DNA of 64,000 nt from assembly GCF_000226565.1 (NCBI RefSeq), contig NC_016041.1, positions 2,790,001 to 2,854,000 of the forward strand, read 5' to 3'. Shown here one piece after another: positions 1 through 7,750 of this stretch (positions are counted from its first letter, which is position 1; every line of letters starts with the position of its first letter). Origin of the DNA: Glaciecola nitratireducens FR1064 (GTDB taxonomy: Bacteria > Pseudomonadota > Gammaproteobacteria > Enterobacterales > Alteromonadaceae). The translations under genes and the position numbers were made by a program. The notes beneath the pieces are model-generated. The model was given only the letters and a program-made list of their open reading frames with translations. It was not told where the DNA came from and ran no database searches.

Positions 1-616
1 CATTTTCGCCACTTTGATAGTGTGCTAACCCATTAATAACGCTTACAAACGGAAAGTACGCTTCTTTATTTTTGATTTGAGAAAACTGTTCCGTTGCGAC
101 AGTAAAGTTCTCTAGTGAATAAGCAATCAAACCGTCTAATAATAATTTACTATCCTGCGTTATCAACTGAGGAATAACTGGGTCAACAACATCATTGAAC
201 CGGTTGGTGGAAGAAAACGTTATGAAAGCTTTTAATACTTTTGATAAATCAGTAGCTTTATCATCCAATTCAATATCGATGATTCTAAATCCATCTTGTT
301 GAAAATAAATAGCTAACAATAATTGCTCTTGCTCTTTCGGAGTATGTTTTCGCAAGTCCGTAACCCTAATCAACTCCTTTTCGGACTGTATAAAATCACC
401 ATTTTTAAAATAAGCATCTGCGAGTAAACTCCTCGCATCATCATTGTTCTTATTTTTAACGACAACATCTTTCAGCACGATAATGGCTTCAGCGTAATTC
501 GACTCTGCAATAAGCTTTTGCGACTGTTCAACTTGCTCTTCCTCTTTGGGCTCAGAACAACCAATTAAGGACACGGTGAATAAAGAAATTAATATAAATG
601 AGGATAGTTTGCGCAT
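1..616 (-). CDS. prsT: PrsT-like TPR-repeat lipoprotein, 3' part outside window
   Basis: This is a leftward reading frame open from the ATG at 616 to the window edge (about 205 residues seen). It starts with a lipoprotein signal peptide: basic MRK, a hydrophobic stretch, then a lipobox LIGC with the lipidated Cys at residue 20. Residues 30-85 form TPR-like helical pairs of the 'YAEAIIVLKDVV..NNDDARSLLADAYFKNGDF' kind. That pattern and its place at an exosortase A locus match the PEP-CTERM-system TPR lipoprotein PrsT, usually around 900 residues, thought to act in the periplasm in export or assembly. An SD-like GAAGAAGG lies a few bases before the ATG. It is divergent from the gene at 816. The family call is by pattern only; another TPR lipoprotein is possible. 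Confidence 0.72.
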   Translation of the reverse strand, partial: MRKLSSFILISLFTVSLIGCSEPKEEEQVEQSQKLIAESNYAEAIIVLKDVVVKNKNNDDARSLLADAYFKNGDFIQSEKELIRVTDLRKHTPKEQEQLLLAIYFQQDGFRIIDIELDDKATDLSKVLKAFITFSSTNRFNDVVDPVIPQLITQDSKLLLDGLIAYSLENFTVATEQFSQIKNKEAYFPFVSVINGLAHYQSGEN

Positions 617-815
617 AAACCTTCTTCCAGTGAGGTATTGTTAGGGCAAAGGCTATATGAATACTAAAAGTAAATCAATTTACGGTTTAGGAATTCCATT
701 AACACACAGTTTTCGAAGTATGAAAATAGCAAGTCATACGTAAAATAGTTAACTAAGTGGACATTCATCGCAGTAAACATCAGAATACTGAGAAACTCCA
801 TATGATTAATTGGCG

Positions 816-2870
816 ATGCATCAGATATTTGTAGAGCATAGAAATAGCTATTCAAAAGAAAAACTCAAGCAATTATGGCTGGCTCTATATAAAAAAAGTA
901 CCCCAAACTTTTTTCTATCTTGGAGTTGGATAGGAAATTGGCTAAATAGCCTCGATGGTGAGTACATTGTTTGTGAGGCAAGAATTAATGATGAAACTGT
1001 TGGCTTAGGGATACTAGTTCAAAAGTCAATTACCCGAAATATTTTCGTTAAATCTAAACAACTTCACTTACATCGAACCGGTAATGAAAAGCTTGATCAA
1101 ACTTGGATTGAGTACAATGATTTTTTGCTTGCTCAAGGCACTGAGAAGGCGGTAAGAAAGTCGATGGTAGACCATTTAGTTCAAAGCGATGAGTGGGATG
1201 AAATTATCATTGGCGCATCTCAAAAAGCAGCCTTAACACCTTTTCATATGGCTAATTTAAATGAACAATTGGTATGGCACAGTCACAGCTACCAAGTTGA
1301 TTTAACTCACTTGCGGGAGACTAAGAAAGAGTATTTAGCTACCCTATCCAAAAATACTCGATATCAAATCAATCGAAGCATCAGGTCATACGAAAAGTTA
1401 GGTGAAATTCAACTAAGTACTGCATCATCATCGCAAGAAGCCCTTTCATGGCTTGCAGAAGCAGCTCCGTTTCACATCAATCGTTGGCGAAACACAACTG
1501 TAGGAAGTGGATTTACTAACCCGGTATTCGTTAAGTTCCATCAAGATTTAATTTCCAAAAACTTTGACAGAGGTTTCGTTGACCTAATAAAAGTCAGTGC
1601 CGGTAAGCATGTTATATGTTACCTATACAACTTTATTCAAGACAATGATGTAAAGTTTTATTTGTCTGCAAATAACTACGACGAAAACGATGCAACCTAT
1701 AAACCGGGTTTAGTGTCTCATTACTTAGCCATCAAACACTACCTAAACAAGGGGTTTGATGTATACGATTTCATGGCTGGAGAAAGTCAGTACAAACGCT
1801 CACTTTCTTCAATGTCATCACCTATTTATTTATCAATATTCAGCAAGCCAAAACTGCGGTTTACACTCGAAAACAAACTGCGTAACTTAAAGGATAAATA
1901 TAAAAAGCGGTCAGCACTCTCAAGCCAAGCAAACGCAATAAAGGTGATTCTGACTGGAGGACAAGAAAACGCGTCAAAAGACGGACCTCAATACAATAAT
2001 GCAAAAATTCTGCACTGTGAGATTTCACCTGAAGGTGCTCTTAGCATATTAAATAGCGTCGACTATTCGCCCACAACGAGTTTGCAATCAAAAAACACCA
2101 ATATCATCTACAAATCAGGCTCTATAAACAAAGCAATACTCTCAGTTGTTACCGAAACTGAAGTACACAAATACTCACTGCCTGACTTTACCTTAATCAA
2201 GAACTATTCATTACCCTGCTTCAACGATTTACATCACGTATTTACTCACAACGAAAAAGATTACGTGGTTAACACCGGCCTAGATTCTGTTATTGAAGTA
2301 ATTGACGAAAAAGATACCAAGCACTTCTCTACTTTGAAAAGTAGCGAGCTTAGCAAGTATCAACCCAACAAAGACTATCGCCAAATTGAAAGCACTAAAC
2401 CACACCTAACCCATCCTAACTTTGGCTTTGTATTAAATAACAAACTTTGGGTGACGCGCTGCGATACTATGGACGCAATTTGCCTTGAGGACGACTCACT
2501 TCGCATCGATATTGGTCAGAATTTAGTGCACGACGGCATGGTTTATAAAAACAATATTTACTTTACCAATGTGGATGGTCAAGTTCAGGTTTTTGATACA
2601 GAAACCCGAAAACTAAAACTAACCAGTGACCTGAATCATTTCATTCCGGATCTAGAGGGATGGTGTAGAGGCGTTTTACCCGTTTCTGCAAATTTGGTCT
2701 TGGTTGGATTTTCGAAAAACAGAGCCTCAAAAAAATTAAACGCAACTGCCCATTCTTATGGAAAAATAATTTTAATTGATATTTTGAAACACCAAAAAGT
2801 GTGGGAAGTGAACACCAGCGCTCTTGGCTTAGACGCCATATTCAGCATACTACCTGGAGACCAATCATGA
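816..2870 (+). CDS. CelD/BcsL-type GNAT acyltransferase fused to a propeller-like domain
   Basis: A two-part protein of about 684 residues. Residues 1 to ~365 resemble CelD/BcsL (FemAB-like double GNAT) acyltransferases, with the typical 'LSKNTRYQINRSIRSYEKLG' stretch near 185 and 'YDFMAGESQYKRSL' near 325; such proteins are thought to acylate or aminoacylate sugars or peptides. Residues ~380-684 are rich in short beta strands ('LHHVFTHNEKDYVVNTGLDSVIEV', 'DGMVYKNNIYFTNVDGQVQVFD'), suggesting a beta-propeller, but I do not recognise the family. No signal peptide is seen, so it is probably cytoplasmic. ATG at 816 is preferred; a TTG at 810 would add two residues. The stop overlaps the next start (ATGA), so the two genes are translationally coupled. 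The fusion is unusual. Confidence 0.75.
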   Translation: MHQIFVEHRNSYSKEKLKQLWLALYKKSTPNFFLSWSWIGNWLNSLDGEYIVCEARINDETVGLGILVQKSITRNIFVKSKQLHLHRTGNEKLDQTWIEYNDFLLAQGTEKAVRKSMVDHLVQSDEWDEIIIGASQKAALTPFHMANLNEQLVWHSHSYQVDLTHLRETKKEYLATLSKNTRYQINRSIRSYEKLGEIQLSTASSSQEALSWLAEAAPFHINRWRNTTVGSGFTNPVFVKFHQDLISKNFDRGFVDLIKVSAGKHVICYLYNFIQDNDVKFYLSANNYDENDATYKPGLVSHYLAIKHYLNKGFDVYDFMAGESQYKRSLSSMSSPIYLSIFSKPKLRFTLENKLRNLKDKYKKRSALSSQANAIKVILTGGQENASKDGPQYNNAKILHCEISPEGALSILNSVDYSPTTSLQSKNTNIIYKSGSINKAILSVVTETEVHKYSLPDFTLIKNYSLPCFNDLHHVFTHNEKDYVVNTGLDSVIEVIDEKDTKHFSTLKSSELSKYQPNKDYRQIESTKPHLTHPNFGFVLNNKLWVTRCDTMDAICLEDDSLRIDIGQNLVHDGMVYKNNIYFTNVDGQVQVFDTETRKLKLTSDLNHFIPDLEGWCRGVLPVSANLVLVGFSKNRASKKLNATAHSYGKIILIDILKHQKVWEVNTSALGLDAIFSILPGDQS

Positions 2871-4612
2871 ATAAAAAAGTATTGGTACTCGGTGAAGATA
2901 CACGCAGTTTTTTGAGCGTTATTCGATCATTAGGTAAAGCAGGATATCAAGTAGATGTAGTTTGCTACGACAGGCAATCGCCGTCCTTAAAATCTGTTTA
3001 CATTAGCAATGCTTATTTTCTAAATTATCAGTCCTACACACAAAGCGAATGGCTCGAAGCGCTAATAGAACTCGTTAAAATTGAAAAGTACGACGCCCTC
3101 TTCCCTTGCGATGAAAGAGCGATATTTCCGCTATTTGAAAATAAAGACAAGTTTCCGCCCTCTTGTGTACTGGCGATCCCTAACCAAGAAGTTATCGAGC
3201 ACCTGTTCGATAAAAGTACCACCAAACAAATAGCGATTAAATGTGGTGTGCCCGTTGCACGCGGCGAAATCATTACACTTAAAGATAAAAGCCTAGATTA
3301 CCTACAAACGCATTTCGGCCAAAAGTTTGTGATAAAACCAACTTTATCCTTTAAGTCTGAACAACTTTCAAAGCGTCAAAAAGTGGAAATAGTTGATACT
3401 CAAGAGCAACTTTCACAATACACAAAATACATAGATGCCGAAGACCAATTTCTGATTGAAGAGTACTTTACTGGCATTGGCGAAGGTGTAAGCCTGCTAG
3501 CAATGAATGGACAAGTACAACATTTGTTCGCACACGCCAGAGTGAATGAACCTAGAGCTGGCGGTGGGAGCTCTTACCGTAAAGCGATTCCTGTTGATGC
3601 TGGCATGGCCGAGTCTTGCATTAAACTTTGCGAGGCGACCAAGTTCAATGGTGTTGGCATGTTTGAATTCAAAAAGAATCAAACAACTGGCGACTGGATT
3701 TTAATTGAGGTTAACGCGCGCTTCTGGGGTTCACTCCCATTAGCGATTCATGCTGGCATCGACTTTCCTGCCGACTATGCAAAAGCCCTCTTTGGTGAGT
3801 TAACACCGCATAAATTACCTAATCAACAGTATAATTTAAAAGCGTACGCACGAAGCTTAAGTAATGACTTATATGATACAAAAGCCGAATTTGAATATGA
3901 TTTGCAGCATGGTGATGTTTTAAAAGGCGTTTATCGTTTATTCAAAAGAGGTATTGGTTACGGCCGACTATTAAGCAACGAAACCATTGATAGTTATGAT
4001 GCAAAAGACAAAGCGCCGTTTAAAGAAGAAGTGAAGCAGTTTTATCGAAACACATTAGGCGGCAAAATACGCAAAGTATTATCCAAGCCCACACACACAA
4101 CATCCGAAATGAATAGATTAATGGCGATGCTTTATGTTGCGCCTAGTGTGTCGATAAAATTCGTGTGTTACGGCAATATCATGCGCAGCCCCATGGCGCA
4201 TAAAACGCTGCAAACACTTTGCAATCAAGTGGACTTAGATTGGCAAATTGATTCCTTTGGCTTTCATCAAAACGAAAACAGACAAAGCCCGGTTGAATGC
4301 ATCAAAGGTGCAAAAAATATCGGTATCGACCTAGACACTCATCGCTCACAATGGCTAAAACAGTCTGCAGTTAATCCGGACGATGACATTATTTTTATTT
4401 TCGATGAGCGCAATAGCGACTTGTTGAGCAGTTTTTATGATTGTAAAAATGTATTTAATCTTGCACACTTTGTACCCAGTGGCTTAGGCCAACACCAAGA
4501 AATAGCCGATCCATACGGAAATGGCGATGAAGCCGTTAAATATTGCTACCTACTTGTTGTTGAAGCAGTTAAAAATATTTTTGAACAGTATCTGAAAGTG
4601 AATTCAAAGTGA
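2867..4612 (+). CDS. ATP-grasp ligase fused to low-molecular-weight protein-tyrosine phosphatase
   Basis: A 581-residue fusion. Residues 1 to ~380 are an ATP-grasp enzyme: N-terminal Rossmann-like 'KVLVLGEDTRSFLSVIRSLGKAG', a lysine-bearing strand 'KFVIKP' at 153-158, and the metal-binding 'EVNARFWGS' from 281. Residues ~428-578 are a low-molecular-weight phosphatase with an intact CX5R loop (C434 to R440, followed by S) and the general acid in DPY (D548). ATP-grasp enzymes join carboxylates to amines or thiols; Wzb-type phosphatases dephosphorylate BY-kinases in exopolysaccharide loci. The start overlaps the upstream stop (ATGA). ATG 2867 is chosen over an upstream in-frame start at 2801 that lies inside the previous gene. 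The stop overlaps a GTG that begins a truncated deacetylase frame. The substrate of the ligase half is unknown. Confidence 0.85.
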   Translation: MNKKVLVLGEDTRSFLSVIRSLGKAGYQVDVVCYDRQSPSLKSVYISNAYFLNYQSYTQSEWLEALIELVKIEKYDALFPCDERAIFPLFENKDKFPPSCVLAIPNQEVIEHLFDKSTTKQIAIKCGVPVARGEIITLKDKSLDYLQTHFGQKFVIKPTLSFKSEQLSKRQKVEIVDTQEQLSQYTKYIDAEDQFLIEEYFTGIGEGVSLLAMNGQVQHLFAHARVNEPRAGGGSSYRKAIPVDAGMAESCIKLCEATKFNGVGMFEFKKNQTTGDWILIEVNARFWGSLPLAIHAGIDFPADYAKALFGELTPHKLPNQQYNLKAYARSLSNDLYDTKAEFEYDLQHGDVLKGVYRLFKRGIGYGRLLSNETIDSYDAKDKAPFKEEVKQFYRNTLGGKIRKVLSKPTHTTSEMNRLMAMLYVAPSVSIKFVCYGNIMRSPMAHKTLQTLCNQVDLDWQIDSFGFHQNENRQSPVECIKGAKNIGIDLDTHRSQWLKQSAVNPDDDIIFIFDERNSDLLSSFYDCKNVFNLAHFVPSGLGQHQEIADPYGNGDEAVKYCYLLVVEAVKNIFEQYLKVNSK

Positions 4613-4622
4613 AAAAAGTAAA
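4401..4622 (+). repeat. Left copy of a ~220 bp duplicated junction (phosphatase tail plus deacetylase start)
   Basis: The 3' end of the ATP-grasp/phosphatase gene is repeated in direct orientation at about 11073-11299. The outer (5') part is clearly diverged, while the last ~55 bases, running over the stop codon into the first codons of the next gene, are identical. Identity stops right after AAAAAAGTAAA at 4622. The two copies bracket the segment holding the IS3 tail, the split acyltransferase and the rml genes. Confidence 0.85.
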
Positions 4623-4659
4623 CGTTATCGGCCCAGCACTAACTTATTGCATAAATTAG
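4609..4659 (+). pseudogene. Truncated 5' end of the WalW-like deacetylase gene
   Basis: GTG at 4609 overlaps the phosphatase stop and starts MKKV, exactly as in the intact deacetylase gene at 11289. The frame then diverges and stops at 4657-4659 after 16 codons. It looks like the abandoned start of the deacetylase gene that once followed directly here, cut off when the following segment came in. Confidence 0.6.
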
Positions 4660-4740
4660 TAGAAAGGCCGGATTGCGCGAGCTTTTTAAAGGGATAATCC
4701 CGTTAACAAAGCACAACGAATTTGTAAACTCTAAGCAACT

Positions 4741-4929
4741 AGCGATATAAATTTCGTTACATCACATCAACGTCACACTGGTGAGGACATTGGAATATTA
4801 GAAAAAAGACAGACGCTTTATCTCAATAAGCAAAAAGAAAACCCCAATAGATGGTCGGGAAATTCAAAAAACTGGCAGCCGAAAGGCAATGGCCTGCTCA
4901 ATCCAGATATAAATGAAGTAGTTATTTAA
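4741..4929 (+). pseudogene. IS3-family transposase, C-terminal remnant
   Basis: Sixty-two codons ending at TAA 4927-4929 read like the extreme C-terminus of IS3-type integrase-core transposases: 'SDINFVTSHQRHTGED', then 'KRQTLYLNKQKENPNRWSG' and 'NWQPKGNGLLNP'. The part encoding the DDE core is absent and the frame upstream is closed (TAA at 4732-4734). It is an inactive tail lying between the duplicated junction and the split acyltransferase gene, a sign of past IS activity at this edge of the island. The rest of 4660-5013 holds nothing I recognise. Confidence 0.65.
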
Positions 4930-5132
4930 CTAATGAGGCGACATCTAGTTTGACAAACAACGGGTGCTAGCGCCAAATATTTCGATAAATAACAAAAAGA
5001 TCATGGATGTATCATGCGTATAGAATCATTAACATTTTTCAGGTTTATTGCTGGATCAATTGTGGTTATATACCACTTTGGTAAAGATGCAACAGGGTTT
5101 AAGGGAATCTTGATAGCAGGGCCGGAAATGGA

Positions 5133-5140
5133 GGCTGTAA
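5133..5140. repeat. 8 bp target-site duplication, left copy (GGCTGTAA)
   Basis: GGCTGTAA at 5133-5140 is repeated exactly at 6457-6464, directly flanking the IS256-family element. Eight bases is the usual duplication length for that family. Confidence 0.85.
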
Positions 5141-6456
5141 GAGCCTGTAACATATTCTGTGTAACTGCCATTAGTTAATATGTTTCTCGAGGCGGTTACC
5201 GAACTCGATAATAAAACGAACCATCGCCTGACGCCAGTTATGAATTGGCATCGACCACTTTTTCGATGCCTCGGTGATGGCCAAGTACACCATCTTCTTA
5301 GCTGAATCGTCACTTGGGAATATCTTCCGTTTCTTGATGGCCTTGCGAATAACGCTGTTGAGAGACTCAATGGCGTTAGTGGTGTAAATGGCTTTACGGA
5401 TATCCGCAGGGTAGTTAAATATCGTGTTTAAGTTCTGCCAATGCGCGTTCCACGACTTACTGATTTGCGGATATTGTTCATTCCAGGTATCACCAAAGCG
5501 CTCGAGTTCAAGCAAGGCTTCTTCCTCAGTGTTGGAGCGATAAACACGTTTTAAATCAGCCGTGACGGCCTTGTAGTCTTTCCACGACACATACTTCAAT
5601 GAATTACGCACCATGTGAACGACACACAGCTGAACGTTGGTTTCAGGGAATACGGCGTTAATTGCATCAGGGAAGCCTTTGAGGCCATCAACACAGGCAA
5701 TAAGGATATCTTCCACGCCTCGATGCTGCAGCTCCGTTAGCACGTTTAACCAGAACTTAGCGCCTTCGTTCTCAGCAATCCACATGCCCATTAATTCTTT
5801 TTGACCATCCGCGTTTATGCCTAATGCAAGGAAGATAGATTTGTTAATAACGCGTTTATCTTGCCTGATTTTAACTACAATACAGTCAAGGTAAACAATC
5901 GGATAGATAGGGTCTAGCGGGCGCGATTGCCATTCAATGACTTGGTCAATAACAGCGTTGGTGACTCTCGATATGAGGGTTGGCGATATCTCAGCACCAT
6001 ACCATTCGTCGAAGGCTTGAACGATTTCACGCGTGCTCATGCCTTGAGCGTAAAGCCACAATATCTTCTCGTCCATGGAGGTGAATCGGGACTGGTGTTT
6101 CTTGACTAATTTAGGCTCGAACGTGCCATCACTGTCGCGAGGAGTCTCAAGCTCGAACTCACCATCTTCCGTCTTGATGCGTTTGCTGGTTTTGCCGTTG
6201 CGGTTATTCTTTATGAGTGACTTAGCGTGTTTCTCATAGCCTAGATGCTCTTCCATCTCAGCATTCAACGCCGCTTCAACGGTAATTTTCTTAAGCATGA
6301 GACTGAATTCATTCAAGTCTTGCGGTGTTTTAATGCCTTTGGCTGCTTCCTTTGCGAAAGCTTCAAGTTCTTTTTTGTTCATCTGCATCTGCCTATCCTT
6401 AAACTCTCAATAGAGTAATTTATGATAAGCAGTTACACAAAATTAGTTACAGCCTC
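5141..6456 (-). mobile_element. Complete IS256-family insertion sequence, 1316 bp
   Basis: The element is bounded by 28 bp imperfect terminal inverted repeats: 5141-5168 and 6429-6456, matching at about 24 of 28 positions (GAGCCTGTAAC... against GAGGCTGTAAC..., both ending GTGTAACTGC). The direct repeat GGCTGTAA lies on both sides. One transposase gene fills it on the minus strand. All parts are intact, so it may be mobile and recent. It interrupts the acyltransferase gene. The target itself (GAGGCTGTAACT from 5131 in the rejoined site) matches the first 12 bases of the right inverted repeat. Confidence 0.9.
5171..6388 (-). CDS. IS256-family (Mutator-type) transposase
   Basis: A 405-residue protein with the length and motifs of IS256/Mutator transposases. 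The DDE residues are visible: D168 in 'YLDCIVVK', D234 in 'IACVDGLKGFPDAI', and E341 in 'TTNAIESLNSVIRKA'; the family 'C..H..RNS' signature appears as CVVHMVRNS near 255. It would catalyse cut-and-paste or copy-out movement of the surrounding element through its 28 bp ends. ATG 6388 is the first start; ATG 6382 (MNKKELEAF) is equally possible. The stop lies three bases from the left inverted repeat, as in compact IS elements. No frameshift or stop is seen. Confidence 0.95.
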   Translation of the reverse strand: MQMNKKELEAFAKEAAKGIKTPQDLNEFSLMLKKITVEAALNAEMEEHLGYEKHAKSLIKNNRNGKTSKRIKTEDGEFELETPRDSDGTFEPKLVKKHQSRFTSMDEKILWLYAQGMSTREIVQAFDEWYGAEISPTLISRVTNAVIDQVIEWQSRPLDPIYPIVYLDCIVVKIRQDKRVINKSIFLALGINADGQKELMGMWIAENEGAKFWLNVLTELQHRGVEDILIACVDGLKGFPDAINAVFPETNVQLCVVHMVRNSLKYVSWKDYKAVTADLKRVYRSNTEEEALLELERFGDTWNEQYPQISKSWNAHWQNLNTIFNYPADIRKAIYTTNAIESLNSVIRKAIKKRKIFPSDDSAKKMVYLAITEASKKWSMPIHNWRQAMVRFIIEFGNRLEKHIN

Positions 6457-6464
6457 GGCTGTAA
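6457..6464. repeat. 8 bp target-site duplication, right copy (GGCTGTAA)
   Basis: This is the exact match of 5133-5140 immediately after the right end of the element. The acyltransferase gene resumes here. Confidence 0.85.
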
Positions 6465-7531
6465 CTTTTTTTTCGTTCTTTCTGGCTTCGTCATGTCAAT
6501 ATCACATTTTGAACGTAATATTAAAATATCTTCGTATCTATGGGCGAGGGTATCACGAATAGTGCCTATCTACATGGTTGCTATTATATTGATAATTAGT
6601 ATAGATTTATACGAGGGTAAATCTATCTGATGGTCAGCATTATTGCTTAATGTAACTTTTCTGCAATCTTGGTTCTCACCATATCCCCTTTCAATAAACT
6701 ATCCAGGATGGTCATTATCAGTAGAAGCATTTTTTTATTTAATATTTCCATTTGTTTTATTATATATCAAGAAGAAAAAATGGTCTGTCAAATCTACTGT
6801 TTCAATTTCTCTAGCATGTTGGTTAATAACACAAGTGGTCTTAACCAATGCTTTATCAAATGGAAGTTATAATGGTTCTGGAACACTTTTACATGATTTA
6901 ATTTTCTACTTCCCAATTTCTCATTTATGCAGCTTTTTGATAGGGATATCTGGAGGGGTTTGGTTACTTAAAAACAAGGATTGCAATGTGAATTATAATT
7001 ATTCCCCTCAACTATTGGCAATCGTTTCAGCGCTGTCAATTATATTCATACTGGATAACAAGGGGCAATTGATAAACCTCATTGGATTTAAAGTTGCATT
7101 TGGATCAAGCTTTTTGGCTCCATAATTTTTGAGCTTTATTATTTCTTTGTCTCTTTGTTGTTCAAAAGTAATAAATTTATTAAGCTTAAAGACTTTAGTA
7201 CTGCTTGGTGAAGCTAGTTTTTCGCTATATATTCTTCAAGTACCAGTATATAGAATGCATAAGTTCCTCTTCTCAAGCTTCTTTTCTATTTCCCCTTTGG
7301 TGTATTTTTTAACATATTTAATGTCTTTGATATTAATTTCGATTTTAGCTTTTTTATATTTTGAAAAACCAGCTAATAAATTTGTAAGATACACCGTACC
7401 CAAATTAATCGAAAAATATATTGGTTGGCGTAATGCAAGAACAAGCAGATAATTTTTTATATTACCTTATTAAGTATTTATTATTGATTGATTAAGTATC
7501 TAAACTTTCCCCTAAACGTTTTTCGGGTAAG

Positions 7532-7666
7532 ATGATGGCTGTGCTCGTGCTAACTTATTCTATGGGAAGTATCATTGCAGAAATATTTGCGGGTAAATTC
7601 GACCCGTTACTACTATCAATGAAAACCGGAAAGTGGGAAAAGTTGGCGGGAAAAGCGCTGAGCTAA
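7532..7666 (+). CDS. Small unidentified ORF, possibly the tail of a lost gene
   Basis: Forty-four codons (MMAVLVLTYSMGSI..., ending KLAGKALS) with a hydrophobic N-terminal half. It sits between the acyltransferase pseudogene and a strong hairpin, with no SD sequence before the first ATG and a stop in the same frame just upstream. I do not recognise it. It may be the 3' remnant of a longer gene removed by rearrangement. Confidence 0.25.
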   Translation: MMAVLVLTYSMGSIIAEIFAGKFDPLLLSMKTGKWEKLAGKALS

Positions 7667-7675
7667 GAATAAAAT

Positions 7676-7727
7676 CAAGTAACAAAAATGACGATTATTG
7701 ATTAGTAATCGCCTTTTTTGTTACTTG
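7676..7727. terminator. Bidirectional hairpin terminator
   Basis: A 13 bp perfect inverted repeat, CAAGTAACAAAAA (7676-7688) and TTTTTGTTACTTG (7715-7727), with a further CGATTA/TAATCG pairing inside. A/T runs within the stem give a U-tract on both strands. It lies just after the stop of the leftward rml operon (rmlB ends at 7751), so it probably ends that transcript and any rightward one. Confidence 0.7.
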
Positions 7728-7750
7728 AGCAATTTACTGTAAGTGAACGT

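Larger units (their letters stand above)
5014..7452 (+). pseudogene. Acyltransferase-3 family gene, split by an IS256-family element and otherwise decayed
   Basis: The 5' part (5014-5140) encodes 'MRIESLTFFRFIAGSIVVIYHFG', the usual start of membrane O-acyltransferases of the Acyltransferase-3/OafA type. After the inserted element the gene continues with 'FFFVLSGFVMSISHFERN' and, further on, 'YPGWSLSVEAFFYLIFPFV' and 'LGEASFSLYILQVPVYR'. Removing the IS and one copy of its 8 bp target duplication joins ...PEMEAV to FFVLSGF, except that the T8 run at 6466-6473 is one base short of the right frame. Two further in-frame stops follow, TGA 6628-6630 and TAA 7123-7125. Restored, the protein would be about 370 residues. 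It probably once acylated a surface polysaccharide. Dead as it stands. Confidence 0.85.

Noticed and set aside
2801-2866. Upstream in-frame start for the ATP-grasp/phosphatase gene
   Set aside because: It lies inside the preceding gene; the ATG at 2867 overlaps that gene's stop and starts exactly at the conserved KKVLVLGE strand.
5131-5140. IS left end placed at GAGGCTGTAA (5131) instead of 5141
   Set aside because: That placement gives no target duplication; starting at 5141 gives an exact 8 bp duplication and equal 28 bp inverted repeats.
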